From NCBI RefSeq assembly GCF_048771995.1, contig NC_133024.1, positions 935,001 through 999,000 on the forward strand: DNA of 64,000 nt. The letters run 5' to 3'. The stretch is from Taeniopygia guttata (taxonomy: Eukaryota > Chordata > Aves > Passeriformes > Estrildidae). Made by a program: the position numbers and the translations under genes. Positions 55,101 through 64,000 of the stretch are shown here, in pieces; position 1 is the first letter of the stretch; every line of letters begins with the position of its first letter. The notes under the pieces are model-generated. The model had not been told where the DNA came from. It made no database searches and was given only the letters and a program-made list of their open reading frames with translations.

Positions 55101-58100
55101 ATCCAGGTGGCCCAGATTGGTGCCCAGCATCCTCTGGGGGCCTCCAGGCACTCCTGACCTCCAGCTCCTGCCCCACAGGTCACCCCTGCATCCCACCTTG
55201 TCCCTGCCAGCCTTGTGCACACTTGTGCTGCAACTAAGGCCATCTCAAAAGGACCAAAATTACTATTTGACCAACTGAGCACCCAGTTCTGGGGTGGGTT
55301 AGCCTTGGCCAAGGGCCACACACCCACCCAGCCACTCCCTCGCTGCCTTCATCTCTGTAAGACAGGGAGAAAATATGATGAAAAGTTTCTTGGTTGAAAT
55401 AAAGCCAGGAAGATCACTCACTAATTGCCTCCATGGGAAAATCAGACTCAGCTTAGGGAAAACTAATTTATTGCATGTTTGAGTACATTTGGGTAATGAG
55501 GAGCAGACTAATATTAAAACACCACTTCTTCTTCACCCTTTTCCAGGCTCAGCTTCACTCTGGACTCCTGTACCCAGTGCACACTCTGCAGGGGCAGCAG
55601 CTCCTCCAGGAAAGCTCTGAGTCCTCCCTCAGCTGCAGGGAACACATGCTTTGCCCTGGTGTGGTGCCTTTAGCCTTGGCATTCCCCACACCACTGTTTC
55701 TCATGCTTTTTGCTCCCTCCTCCTCTCCCTGTACCAAGTTTCTGCCCCTTTTCACACAGGCTTTCCCTGAGCTGCCACTGCCACTGGGTAGGGCTCAGCC
55801 CTGCCTGTCAGAGCCACCTGGAACCACCTCGGGGCAGCCCAGACCCACCCAGACAGGAGCCCCTGAACTAGGTTGCTCGAGTTTTTAAAGGAAAAACCCC
55901 CAAAGTACACAAGGAGCCCCACACAAAATGCTGTGGCATAAATCACACTTTCAAAATAGGAGCCGTTTACAAATAGAAAGTCCTAATGTATTTCTCAATT
56001 ACTGGTCATAGACACATCAAAGTGAATTCTCCAAGTTTAAAAAGTCCAAGAGGACTTTCTCTGCCACCGACCCCAACAAATGGCATCTCTCCAACAGGAT
56101 ACTTCTGTCACAAGCATCACCTTAGGCACTGCTTTAGCCATGGTGACAACCACAGCCCAAGATTGTGTAACAAACCCAGCTCCTTAAGAAACAACAGAGC
56201 ACACTCTTTGTCAAGGCCAGGTAATATATTCTTCCTGGCACTGAGGGGCTTTTAAATACAAGCCCTCAGGAGCTACCAAATTTTCTGACAGAATTCCAGT
56301 GCACAGCTGGCTGAAAATTAAAAACCAAGCACTTGAACATCACCTACTAAACCCCTAATAAATTTAACCAAGCCAGTCAAACACCAAATTTGATCAAATG
56401 ATCAGCTACAACTTTTTCCAAGAGGATGAAAATATGGTTTTAAGGACACTATGCTGCAACCAGACTCACTTTTTGCACAACATTGATTTTTCATTACTAG
56501 AAAGATGAGGTTTGCCTTCTTTTTGCTTTCTACTTCCCCTTAACATTTTCCAAATGCCTACTTTATTGATCACCTAAAAACTCATCAATTGTACAGGGCA
56601 TCTCTGAGGAAGTCACTCAAAATGCACATGGCAATGCATATACTGAAATGCCTGAACACATCACTTTTCAAGGTAAGCACAGATTCAAATTTGCGCTCAT
56701 TTGCACCACTTAAAACACACAAGATTTTTTATGGTTTTGCCCCAGGATTAATCCAGGGCCCACACTTGATTTTTAATTCTACCTACACAAGCAAGCCACT
56801 CCAGGTAGAGGGATTGTATTCCAACAAGAGTTTATTGTGAATTTGACACAGATATAGGAAATGCAATTTCATACCTGCATGAGTGGTTCCCTGGATCGTC
56901 TTGGCTGAGCAGTAAGCAAAATACAAAAACATACACGTATGTATGGGGAGCAGGAGGGAGCACGCACAGGCAGATGTCTAAGCAGCAGAACAAACACTGC
57001 ATTGCGTCTCCTCGGCAGAAACACGCGGGCTCAGGTCACACAGCTCTGTCAGACACCAGGATCCAGGCCAGACAAGATCCATAAGGGCTTAGGAAGCTGA
57101 TCTGGAGCAAACAGTGCTTACAGACAGCCTATACATATGGGTACAGCAATCACAGCCCACAAACACAGCTACAGCCCCCTTCCCGTGCGACATCAGGCAC
57201 GTCAGGAGAAGACATGACAGACATGACAAGTTCCAGCCCACCAAACCAGAAACAGCTCCACTGACCCACAGGCCAACACTGGCTCTTTGTGTGCAGCCAT
57301 ACTGCGGGGCTGAGGAGAAACAACATCACTGACACCATTTCACAGCTCCCCGTCAAGTTCCAGGAAGGTATTCCTTAGATTTTTCTCTACATTTCTCCTC
57401 AGCGTTTAAGACAAACCCAACTCTGTAGCTGAAGAAAGTAACATCTTCAGATTTGTAGTACATGTTCTGGACATCCACCAAGTTATCCATTATTTATAAG
57501 ATGGTTGGTCAATTTGAATGCTCTAAAGTCTAACTGACTATGTCAAGCATTTCTTTTTCTTGAACAGTATTACTTCAATTATCATATTGCACAAAGGGGA
57601 GAAAAATTTATTGTCTGATTTTCTCATTTTTAAATATTTCAATTACACGACTTTGAACTAACTAGCAAGCAGCTTCAGTGTTTTTACACTTAAATGCAAG
57701 ACAAAGGCTTGTATTCAGATTCTCTTAAAATTCACATGCATTTATCTTAATTTTCATTTAGGTAGTTCTTGAATTTTAATATCTCTTGGTTCTAATTAAA
57801 ACAGGACAAACCTTTCACATTTCCTACCAGACAGTAGGGAGCACAAAAGAAAATAGAGAACTGAAAAGGAACAGTGTGGAACTCTTCACATGTGGTAAAG
57901 CAGCGCAAGATGATAAAAAACTGTCAGAAATGAGGAATACCACTGCCAAGTGCACATGCAAGCAGTAAAGCAACTCAGGTATGTTTCTATGTCCCTGCAA
58001 GCAGAACTGCTGAACTGATGAATTTATCCCAGCATGGAAGACAAACACTTACTCTTTCATGAAGCACATTTAGATAAATAGTACAAAAGCCAAATTGATA

Positions 58101-61100
58101 CATCATCATCCGTTACTTCCACTGCTGATAAAATATGGATTTCAGATTTGCCAAGGCAGAGAACATGGACAGAACACAGGAGGTCTGGACAAGATTTACT
58201 GCAACTAATTTCAGTGAGGTTAGAATCAGCAAGTACCACCATAAAGGACATGTACCTCTACATATTTCATTTTACATTAAAAAGTGCTCCTGAAGAAGTG
58301 AACAAGTAGTGTGTTATATTCCTCCTTTTCAACTATCCTGTCCTCTTTATCTTTTCCTCAGTAGCTGCTGTGCATACAGCACTCCAGCAAGGCTGTGACA
58401 TAAAAGCTCTTGTTTTCTGCTGCAACAGCTCTGTGCTACTTCTTTGCTTGCAGCTGTTTCTCAAGATCTGGCTTTTGATCCCCCAGGAATTAGACAGAAG
58501 AACTGTCCTATTGTCAAGAGACAGACTCCAATATTGAGGCAGATTTCATTGTGTGAAATGCCAGTGGCCTAGTGAATAAAGCACTAAAATCTTCAGCTGA
58601 TGTAGTGCTCTGACACTTCCAGCTGGGGCAAAAACTCTACAATGTCCACTGTGCTGCTCTGCACACATGTGGATTGTGTCCCATATATTGCTTTTCCTTT
58701 TGAGGCTTTCTCCTTGGTGGTACTTAGCTTAATCCTCAGTTCCTGAAAAGACAGGGTGGTGAGCACTCAGCCTAGGTGAATGCAGGCTCTAAACCTTACA
58801 GGAACAAACTTCCACCTGCTGCACGCCACCGTCAGTAATGCTGGATTGGAGCTGTTCCAGGAACTAAACACTAGAGCCCACGGCACCTTTCTGTGGGCTA
58901 CATTCAAACTACCCCAGCATTTAACCTTTTTCCAGCTAGAGACACCACAGTGACATCTATGTAGGATTATATGAGTTGTGTCAATCTACTCAAGCCACAG
59001 TTTATGAAATCACTATGAGGACACCTAATTTGAGAAGCTGGGGTTTTTTTCTAAGAAGTCTGTAAAATAATTACTCTTCCTGGTATTTTAGTTACTCATA
59101 TTTAGCATAGCTTTATGTGGCCTGTAAAGCAGAGAATTGACCCTGCCAGTTTTTCAGAGGAGTTCAGCACCAGATTGTTTGGGCTTGAATTACCCTACAA
59201 ATAACAGCTCACATTAAGTTCTGAGGAGCAATGTAGCAATAATAATTTGAACTTGTTTTCAGTTCAATAAAAGACATGAAAATAACAGGTCAAGTTCAGG
59301 TTTGCTTTGCTACAAAGATGCCACAAATTCGTTTTCTGTTTTATTGCCTTTTTAAAAGTGCGAGGAGCCCAAACAGCCAGTTCCCTTGTAAATGTTGATA
59401 GAACACATCACTTGAAAGTCTTTCAAAATAGCATTTCAAAGTATTCCTTTTTGGTTTTGTAATGATGACCAGGACTACCTGAAAGCCCTTGGGAAAGATT
59501 TCCAAGACAAGCAGAACACTGACACAAGTGACTATGGACACCTCTTTCCCAGAATAGATTTCCCCCAGTAAAGCTCTCCAGGTATTGCCTGTGTCTGTGC
59601 CTGGCAGCCAACAAGGTGATGACACACTTAAGCACAAGTACAAGCCTCAGAGTGGCTGAGCTGTTTTGAGCATGCCAACCACACCAGGACAGAGGTTCAC
59701 ATGCAAGAACCACCAGATTTCTCCACCACACTTTTCTATACGTCCTTTTGCACAAAGGTGAATTTTGTTCATCCCCAGTGCACCAATCGGTGCCAGCAGC
59801 TGCAAGAACCAGAGAAATGACCATTAGCATTTAGAAAAGGAGAATTACTTACCCACACGACCAGTCAGCACAGGAACTGACAAGAAAAAGAGAGAAAAGG
59901 TTACGAAATATCACAGCTCAGCCCTCTTGTTATCTCCAGAGACAATAAAATACAAGGACAGCACAGATACTCACCTGCCCATTGCTTCCTTGGTGTAGGC
60001 CAGTTTCTGGAAAACAAAAACAAATCCTAAATATATTTGAGTAATATAAATTGAAATAAATTGAAGTGCAGTTTATACCACTTTATTTCCTTCTGCATGC
60101 TGAAATAATTCTTTTCTCTGTACTGTCATTCGTTAAGTTCAAAATTTATTAACAAAGTCCCTGCTGAAAAGGAAATATGTCTGACATTTCCAAAATAAAA
60201 CTGAAACTCGACATCAGATAGTGTAAAGAGCATTAGGTTTTTCAGAGGTGCTCTACATGTCCTAAAGTGTTCTGCAGGTACAACATTCTCCCACATTAGA
60301 GGACACCAACAATAAGAACCTCTTAAGCAAGCAGTCTTCAGAAATTCCGTATTACTTCTGCTAATTGTCTGCAGATTCAAAACCATCTTTTGAAAGTAAA
60401 GCCACAGCTTAAAGTACCACGAGCAAGATTAATCTGATGATTTTGCTCACAGTTATACAAGTGGCAGGAATGATATTTTTTTCCTGTAGTGGTGTAGGCT
60501 ACACAGTTTGTATTTTTTTCATCAAAATTCTCAAAGTATTAGTGCCATTAGTTCCAGAGGTGAGTCAGAGATGCTTCTGTGAGGAACACCACAAGAAGTG
60601 AAGGAGGTCCTGAGAAATAATGGGATCTGTTGAGAAATAATGCTGTATCCTGCTGCTGTACCAATGTAAAGAGAATATCAAATACTTACAGATAATTAAT
60701 CCACAAAATTCCTACTTCTCTGCTTTAGAGGGTCAAAAAAGGATTGTTTGGTGGATTGCTTATTGGGCAGTTTAATTTGCTTTCCAGCCTGGGGTGGGGC
60801 AAGCAATGACATATTTGAACTCCATGGCAAACATCACCTTTTCCCCCTAATTAGAAGCCAAGAACTCTAGAGTTCTAATTTTGGCTTGTTTAATCATTTA
60901 GGACAGAATAGCCTTTGCCAAAACACCTCACTTCTCTGATTCAGTTCCTTCATTAAGATGGAGTTGGAAATTTACCTATTGCACACAGACTGCAAAGACC
61001 ATTTAATGTTTGCACTTTCAATACTTGAAGTGATCTATAAATAATCCTCCACAACAGCAGCAGCCACCCCAAAGCTGAGGGGAGCTTTTACTCACTGAAG

Positions 61101-61999
61101 ATCTCTGGCAAGTGCTTTGTACAAAATGAGTTCTCTTGAAGTGAGACCTTCCTGACATTATTATACCAATTCTCCTGATGCTGGGAGCTGAGTTTTGTGT
61201 CCGTTGCTTTAGTGCTCAACTTTCTAAACAGTTATTTTATGTAACTAAAAGTTATCATTAATTAATACCAGAACATTAAACACAGGCTACAACAACACAG
61301 CAAATCACATGTAGCACCAACCAGATGAGCTTCTGTCAACTCAGGATGCTGCAGAAAAGCAATTATATACAATATTCTTGCCTGATCCTAAGAGACTATC
61401 CTTATGCACAGAAGACAAAATATCCTGAGGGTAATCCCAGGCACGAGAAAAAGGCAAAGGAAATGTCAAGGAGATCTGAAATAATCCCATATTAGTTAAT
61501 CCCATCTGTGTAGTATTATACAAAGCATATTTGATTTAATCCATCTATACACCTCATTTACAACAGGAAAGTCATACCAGGAAATGATTCTCCACCTGCC
61601 AGTGCTCATTTCCCACCACAGGGCATGGCAGAGCCACGCTGTCGTGAAGGCAAGGCCACAGCACTGGGGATTATTCAAGGAAAGGGAGGAAATGTCCAGA
61701 ACTGAAGCTGTAGAATTCTCCTGCAAACAGCAGAAGTTGTGCTGCACACGAGAGCTCTCCAAGAGCTGCTGCAGGTGCTCATTGCAGTGGGACATGATCC
61801 CATGAGAGCTCCCCAGGAGCTGCTGCACCCACCTTCAGGATCAGGCTCCGGTGCTCCTCGGACTGGCTGAAGTTGGTGCCCATTTGGAAGATGCTCATGG
61901 TGCCCTCCTCGCACAGCCCCAGCCAGCTGTTGTACTCCTCACGCTCCGGCAGCCTGTCCCAGAACGTCTTGAAGACCTCCCAGACTGTTTCCTGGCACA
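34060..61999 (-). CDS. IMPG2: Interphotoreceptor matrix proteoglycan 2 (SPACRCAN), 5' partial, 16 coding exons
   Basis: IMPG2 is a chondroitin-sulfate, hyaluronan-binding membrane proteoglycan that organises the matrix around rod and cone outer segments (known for the family). Sixteen exons can be chained through GT/AG sites with matching phases: 61833-61999, 59975-60006, 59853-59876, 52861-52907, 52362-52453, 50687-50848, 49595-49653, 46429-46673, 45714-45796, 41808-42114, 39724-41378, 38604-38823, 37281-37491, 35410-35598, 35028-35226 and 34060-34143. They give 1,258 residues and a TGA stop, with no frameshift or internal stop. Domain order in this partial protein: SEA1 about 142-265, mucin-like region about 300-920, SEA2 about 922-1028, EGF1 about 1036-1075, EGF2 about 1078-1117, membrane span about 1124-1148, then a cytoplasmic tail. 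The membrane span and tail separate it from IMPG1, which lacks them. The signal peptide and first N-terminal exons are missing. An ATTAAA on the minus strand near 33438-33443 is the only weak poly(A) candidate I saw, so the 3' UTR end is unknown. Confidence 0.95.
35028..35226 (-). CDS. IMPG2: IMPG2 exon W15: cytoplasmic tail
   Basis: Residues 1165-1231. It includes [18 protein letters not shown], a Tyr-rich stretch ([10 protein letters not shown]) and a Ser/Thr cluster ending [15 protein letters not shown]. The conserved NP.YES and EEIR..YE.SEL motifs are those of the IMPG2 tail. The many Tyr and Ser residues are possible phosphorylation sites (inference). The acceptor is TTGCTCCCCAG and the donor GAG|GTAAAT. 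Confidence 0.96.
35410..35598 (-). CDS. IMPG2: IMPG2 exon W14: end of EGF2, transmembrane helix, start of tail
   Basis: Residues 1102-1164. It begins [17 protein letters not shown], which supplies the last EGF2 cysteines. An uncharged stretch of about 25 residues at 1124-1148 ([20 protein letters not shown] onward) follows, then basic ARTLRDQ as a stop-transfer signal. It indicates a type I membrane protein. The acceptor is TTGTGGCAG and the donor is GTAGGT. Confidence 0.97.
35765..36125 (-). mobile_element. CR1 LINE 3' fragment in IMPG2 intron
   Basis: On the plus strand this reads as the reverse complement of a CR1 3' region: an agagaccttt-atggtcatctagtcc start, then the gctcagagcccc, acctccac, tctagtctgaatctacc and ccttgtcctgttgcaacag blocks typical of avian CR1. 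The element is therefore on the minus strand, in the same sense as IMPG2. It is 5' truncated and diverged, with no coding capacity. It lies between exons W13 and W14. Confidence 0.85.
36126..37280. other. Rest of IMPG2 intron W13-W14
   Basis: AT-rich, with no recognised element. Confidence 0.6.
37281..37491 (-). CDS. IMPG2: IMPG2 exon W13: EGF-like domain 1 and most of EGF-like domain 2
   Basis: Residues 1032-1101. EGF1 runs from [14 protein letters not shown] to the Cys before SSICDLQ, and EGF2 begins [14 protein letters not shown] and continues into W14. The cysteine spacing is that of EGF-like modules. The acceptor is GTATTGCCAG and the donor TGCAG|GTAGGT. Confidence 0.97.
37492..39723. 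other. IMPG2 introns flanking exon W12
   Basis: Two introns, 37492-38603 and 38824-39723. No repeat, RNA gene or extra exon was recognised. Confidence 0.6.
38604..38823 (-). CDS. IMPG2: IMPG2 exon W12: body of SEA domain 2
   Basis: Encodes residues 959-1031, starting [20 protein letters not shown]. It contains [10 protein letters not shown], the G-S-hydrophobic pattern at which SEA domains self-cleave (G981/S982), and three N-glycosylation sequons (NLT, NGS, NVT). This is the most conserved part of the protein. The acceptor is TGTTGCAG and the donor TCGG|GTAAGG. Confidence 0.97.
39724..41378 (-). CDS. IMPG2: IMPG2 exon W11: large mucin-like exon and start of SEA2
   Basis: A single 1,655-base open exon, by far the longest in the window, encoding residues 407-958. 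It is rich in Ser, Thr, Glu, Pro and Val and depleted in Cys, as expected for a heavily O-glycosylated mucin-like region. An acidic segment at about residues 500-512 holds clustered Ser-Gly pairs ([12 protein letters not shown]), followed by WPWEE and WLEDD, which are also found in mammalian IMPG2. These are likely chondroitin-sulfate attachment sites. The last 37 residues ([20 protein letters not shown] onward) begin SEA2. The acceptor is GTTTGAAG and the donor CTG|GTAAGA. Confidence 0.97.
41808..42114 (-). CDS. IMPG2: IMPG2 exon W10: first mucin-like exon
   Basis: About 102 codons starting [14 protein letters not shown] and ending SAPSSLD plus one base. It is acidic and Ser/Pro-rich with no predicted fold. 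I chose the acceptor GTGTTCCAG at 42115-42116 because the following PSADES motif and the LD|D-S-T junction fit mammalian IMPG2 as recalled. An in-phase alternative acceptor (CAATCAG) 48 bases upstream at 42162 would add 16 residues. The donor is GATG|GTAAGT. Confidence 0.9.
42115..45713. other. IMPG2 intron W9-W10
   Basis: AT-rich, with several A/T runs and a short GGAA run near 45463-45480. A weak resemblance to an ancient MIR SINE core exists near 42980-43070 (a decayed tt-tggtcaaggcta-aa-gcaagc pattern), too degraded to call with confidence. Confidence 0.55.
45714..45796 (-). CDS. IMPG2: IMPG2 exon W9: linker after SEA1
   Basis: Encodes [20 protein letters not shown] and ends RPELD. The acceptor is GTTTCCACAG and the donor is a perfect GTGAGT. 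It takes 1 base from W8 and ends in phase 0. The acidic and proline-rich composition marks entry into the mucin-like region. Confidence 0.9.
46429..46673 (-). CDS. IMPG2: IMPG2 exon W8: end of SEA domain 1
   Basis: Encodes [20 protein letters not shown] and continues through a conserved stretch with [16 protein letters not shown] to end at a split codon. It completes SEA1 at about residue 265. The acceptor is CTGAAG (purine-rich, weak) and the donor AAT G|GTGGGT. It carries one sequon (NAT) within SEA1 and another (NAS) just after it. The position that in cleaving SEA domains reads G-S-hydrophobic reads S-G-V-E here, so autoproteolysis of SEA1 is not expected. Confidence 0.95.
46674..49594. 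other. IMPG2 intron W7-W8
   Basis: 2.9 kb of AT-rich sequence with no recognised repeat or gene. Confidence 0.65.
49595..49653 (-). CDS. IMPG2: IMPG2 exon W7: middle of SEA domain 1
   Basis: Encodes [19 protein letters not shown] plus two bases. This is the helix-turn-strand motif (FxGLPGY) typical of the IMPG SEA1 domain. The acceptor is CATCAAAATAG with a weak pyrimidine tract, and the donor is CAG|GTAAAA. It is too short to stand out as an open frame and is supported by motif and phase. Confidence 0.92.
49654..52361. other. IMPG2 introns on either side of exon W6
   Basis: Two introns, 49654-50686 and 50849-52361, interrupted by exon W6. Apart from a moderately GC-rich patch near 51210-51430, I see no repeat or gene. 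Confidence 0.6.
50687..50848 (-). CDS. IMPG2: IMPG2 exon W6: start of SEA domain 1
   Basis: 54 codons starting [15 protein letters not shown] and ending LSERFISQ. It contains the first SEA strand ([16 protein letters not shown]) and the helix that follows. The acceptor is TTCCCTTCCAG and the donor is CAG|GTGATT. Both ends are phase 0. SEA domains are alpha/beta folds of heavily O-glycosylated cell-surface and matrix proteins. Confidence 0.93.
52362..52453 (-). CDS. IMPG2: IMPG2 exon W5: variable linker before SEA1
   Basis: Encodes [20 protein letters not shown] and then an acidic, His-containing stretch ending VDTT. The acceptor is AAACTCAG and the donor is a perfect GTGAGT. The VPxP and EV positions line up with the linker that precedes SEA1 in mammalian IMPG2 (recalled). 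It ends in phase 0. Confidence 0.85.
52861..52907 (-). CDS. IMPG2: IMPG2 exon W4: Pro/Thr-rich linker
   Basis: Encodes [15 protein letters not shown] with split codons at both ends. The acceptor is TTTTTTATCTAG and the donor is GAG|GTCAGT, with GTCAGT non-ideal after +2. Phase agrees with 2 bases carried from W3 (or W2 if W3 is skipped) and 1 base passed to W5. The sequence is variable and low in complexity, so the call rests on splice sites and phase more than similarity. Confidence 0.75.
52908..59852. other. IMPG2 intron W3-W4, the largest intron (6.9 kb)
   Basis: Contains the avian interspersed repeat near 55300-55640 and GC-richer patches at about 53860-54130 and 55000-55330 that I could not assign. 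The rest is AT-rich and unremarkable. A short stretch near 58555-58600 loosely resembles a tRNA-derived SINE head, but not well enough to call. Confidence 0.65.
55300..55640 (+). mobile_element. Partial copy of a common avian LTR-like interspersed repeat
   Basis: Shares with the copy near 8000-8545 the ordered blocks gacagggagaaaat, ggttgaaataaag, gatcactcact-a, cagactcagcttaggg and aatttatt, followed by caccctttccaggctc. I recognise it as a repeat widespread in bird genomes, probably endogenous-retrovirus LTR-derived, but cannot name the family. It is truncated relative to the other copy and the strand is nominal. Confidence 0.65.
59853..59876 (-). CDS. IMPG2: IMPG2 exon W3: candidate 24-base microexon
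   Basis: This is a 24-base exon with strong sites: a long pyrimidine tract ending TTTTTCTTGTCAG, and donor GTAAGT. In the frame required by W2 and W4 it adds SSCADWSCG, counting codons split at both edges. Because it is a multiple of three, skipping it keeps the frame and gives MGSGTPTPP. The two cysteines are unusual for a linker, and I cannot match the residues to mammalian IMPG2. It may be a cassette exon or a decoy. Confidence 0.5.
59975..60006 (-). CDS. IMPG2: IMPG2 exon W2: short linker exon (32 bases)
   Basis: Reads [10 protein letters not shown] plus two bases (AG) of the next codon. The acceptor is TTTTCCAG and the donor is a perfect GTGAGT. The start fits the Lys-Leu run that follows W1 in mammalian IMPG2, as recalled. 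It lies 1.8 kb from W1 and only 98 bases from W3. Confidence 0.8.
60007..61832. other. IMPG2 intron W1-W2
   Basis: Unique-looking sequence. The stretch directly beyond the W1 donor is moderately GC-rich. No repeat or RNA gene was recognised. Confidence 0.7.
61833..61999 (-). CDS. IMPG2: IMPG2 exon W1: conserved N-terminal segment
   Basis: Residues 1-56 of the partial protein, beginning [19 protein letters not shown] and ending RSLILK. The acceptor is CTTCAG and the donor is AAG|GTGGGT. The first base of the leading Val codon comes from an upstream exon outside the recognised sequence. The segment has two cysteines and one N-glycosylation sequon (NFS), and it matches the conserved pre-SEA segment shared by IMPG1 and IMPG2. 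It ends in phase 0, so W2 begins with a whole codon. Confidence 0.95.
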
Positions 62000-64000
62000 C
62001 TGAAGGCACGAGAAAGGTCTGGTGTTAGTACAACAGGGGTGTTTCTGTGGCACAAGCAGCCAGGCTATTACTGTCCCAGTGCTGTAAGCTTGGCAGGACA
62101 TTTAATACAGAAAACAGCAATCTGACATCTCCGTGGAATTGAGGATAGCATTGAAGCAATTGCCATGAAGATATGGTGGATCATCCACACTCATATTACC
62201 TCTCTCCCTGAACAACAGTATTTCCACTGAGCGAAACTGCCATTTGATCAATGAATTAAATTTTTAGAAAACCTAGAAAACCAAAATACCATGGCAAGTG
62301 CCCTCATAGGGGGTAGATGTGGAGCTTAAGTTGTAAGAAAGATGGTGGCACTGATCAAAGTCTAGTAAGCTCAGTCAGTAACAATTCCTTCAGATTCACC
62401 TTCACACAAAATTTAAAATACGTTTCAGAAATTACAATGGCATTCATAATTCAAAGAACAAGGCAGGATGACGACAAAAGAATATGCTACTAAATAAGTC
62501 AAGCTCTAACTGTGCTCTGCATGTTCACTGAGAAAGAACTGGACAGTTCTGAACAGTCAGCCTGAGAATTAAGGTTTAATGTCATATACTACACTGCCTA
62601 CTTTAATCTCCCAGCCTTGCAGATGCTCTTTTTGCCAGCCACATGATGCTCAAGCAAGAACAACTCAGTGACCCAGGATAACTCAAAGAGAGGAAGATTT
62701 ATAGGATTTTTGTTGTGTCCTGGAAAAGGGCAACATGAAAAGGGGAACTCTCAAAATCATTTGTACCAAATGCCATCCTGGAGGAGTAGCAGACAAACCT
62801 GCTTTTTTGCCTTAATCTGATTTCACTTGTTAGACAGTTCAGCAGAGAAATGCTTTGCATTCCGGGAAAGTCCTGACACCACAAGCAAGCCCTTACAGGA
62901 GACTAAATCTATCTCCAGAAATCCATTGTCTTCAATCAGCTTTAAAATTAGCTCTGGGCTGCCAAACCCAGTACCTTGCTGTTATTTCTTCCCTATGCTT
63001 TGTTTTCCAAATTCCAAAGTTGAAATGTACCTATATAAAACTTAGCACATAGATCACATGTGGAAATATTTTTATTCAACCAAGAGATGGACATTTCTCT
63101 TAAATGCAAAAGCTTTACCAACAGCAACCTTAAGGAACTGTTTCCTATGCAGCACCACCCTTAAAGCTGAGCTGACTGCTGCACTGGATGGCACCATGCA
63201 GAAAAAGTCCTTTCCTTCACCTTCAATTTCAATTTATCAGAGCAGCTGAGACCACTTCTCTGTGTGGAACTCTACAGACACAAAGATATTTCTCATTTCC
63301 ATAGCACACTCCCAGGTTTATGACATGGAGATTAGCATTGTAGCTCATATGGTATGCAGGACCAGAGAATAATAAAGTCCCCAAACTCTGCATTATTAAC
63401 TGTCACTAGTATATTACTGTTCCAGCACCCCTTCAGCATCTAGGCAGTTAACTTTGTCTGTAAAACACACTAATCTGGAAAGTATTGTCCATGTTTCCAT
63501 TCAGTGTATGCATCCCTGTTAATCAGAAACAAATAGGCAAATTGACAAACATCCATGCACCACCTCACATTCCCCCTGAGTTTCACTTGCAAACCCTTTG
63601 AGGCAGAGACCACATTTCCATCTGACCTCTGCACAAAGCTTGGGCAATGAGCCATAATCCTGCTCTGGGACTCCTGGTTCCTGCTAGAGTACTAACAAGC
63701 TTCCTGAAGCAGAATAACATCCATAATATTCTCCCTACCACCCACTTGTAAGAGCCAGGCATCCAGGAAAAGACTGAAGTCTAGTTTCAAATCCAGAATC
63801 CTACACTAAGGAGTATCACGTGCGTACATTTCTTTTGGTGGTACTTGTATCCTACATACCTTTCACTCCACGTGCCACATTGTGGAGCAGCAATCCTACA
63901 ATGAGCTTACTCCCTGTGGCTGGGGTAAGCCCTCAGCAGATTCAGTAACAGCTGAAGCCACAGCAGTAACCTGCAAATACATTGCAGGGACACTGCCTAA
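62000..64000. other. Upstream intron of IMPG2; no exon recognised
   Basis: The exon preceding W1 should encode a basic cluster and a Cys-containing segment that ends in phase 1. I read the minus strand here and found nothing matching. It is probably intron running beyond the window edge. Confidence 0.6.

Noticed and set aside
63850..63935. Minus-strand open stretch ending VARGVK before a GTATGT donor, considered as the missing IMPG2 exon
   Set aside because: It lacks the expected basic cluster and Cys segment, has no convincing acceptor in phase, and GVK alone is too short a match.

Overview
The window looks like nuclear DNA from a bird, probably a songbird or close relative. It is AT-rich, has almost no long open reading frames, and carries antisense CR1 LINE fragments and two retroviral-type or LTR-like repeat families of the kind common in bird genomes. 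The one protein-coding gene I can support is IMPG2 (interphotoreceptor matrix proteoglycan 2, SPACRCAN), on the minus strand. Bird and passerine assignment is inference from repeats and protein similarity recalled from memory; no search was run. Layout: positions 1-34,059 lie downstream of IMPG2 and hold no recognisable gene. They contain three related solo-LTR-like elements (679-1076 minus, 3124-3519 plus, 29205-29589 plus), two CR1 fragments (about 3700-4480 and 5625-6045), a G-rich minisatellite with a 69-base higher-order repeat (about 6180-6425) beside a GC-rich patch with a TATA-like box, a second common avian repeat (about 8000-8545), a long (AT)n tract and a 29-base poly-T run. Positions 34,060-61,999 hold sixteen coding exons of IMPG2 read right to left, joined by GT/AG sites that keep one open frame of 1,258 residues. 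The signal-peptide exon(s) lie beyond 64,000 or were not found in 62,000-64,000. Introns carry one more CR1 fragment and a second copy of the 8-kb repeat. In order, the encoded IMPG2 has a conserved cysteine-bearing N-terminal segment, a variable linker (including a candidate 24-base microexon), a first SEA domain split over three exons, a long Ser/Thr/Glu-rich mucin-like region with clustered Ser-Gly glycosaminoglycan sites, a second SEA domain with an intact G-S cleavage motif, two EGF-like modules, one membrane span and a cytoplasmic tail of about 110 residues. This is the full architecture of a membrane-anchored proteoglycan of the photoreceptor matrix. I found no clear evidence of a previously undescribed system. 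The observations most worth checking are the in-frame microexon, the stop codon that overlaps a consensus splice donor, and the G-rich minisatellite with its adjacent putative promoter.
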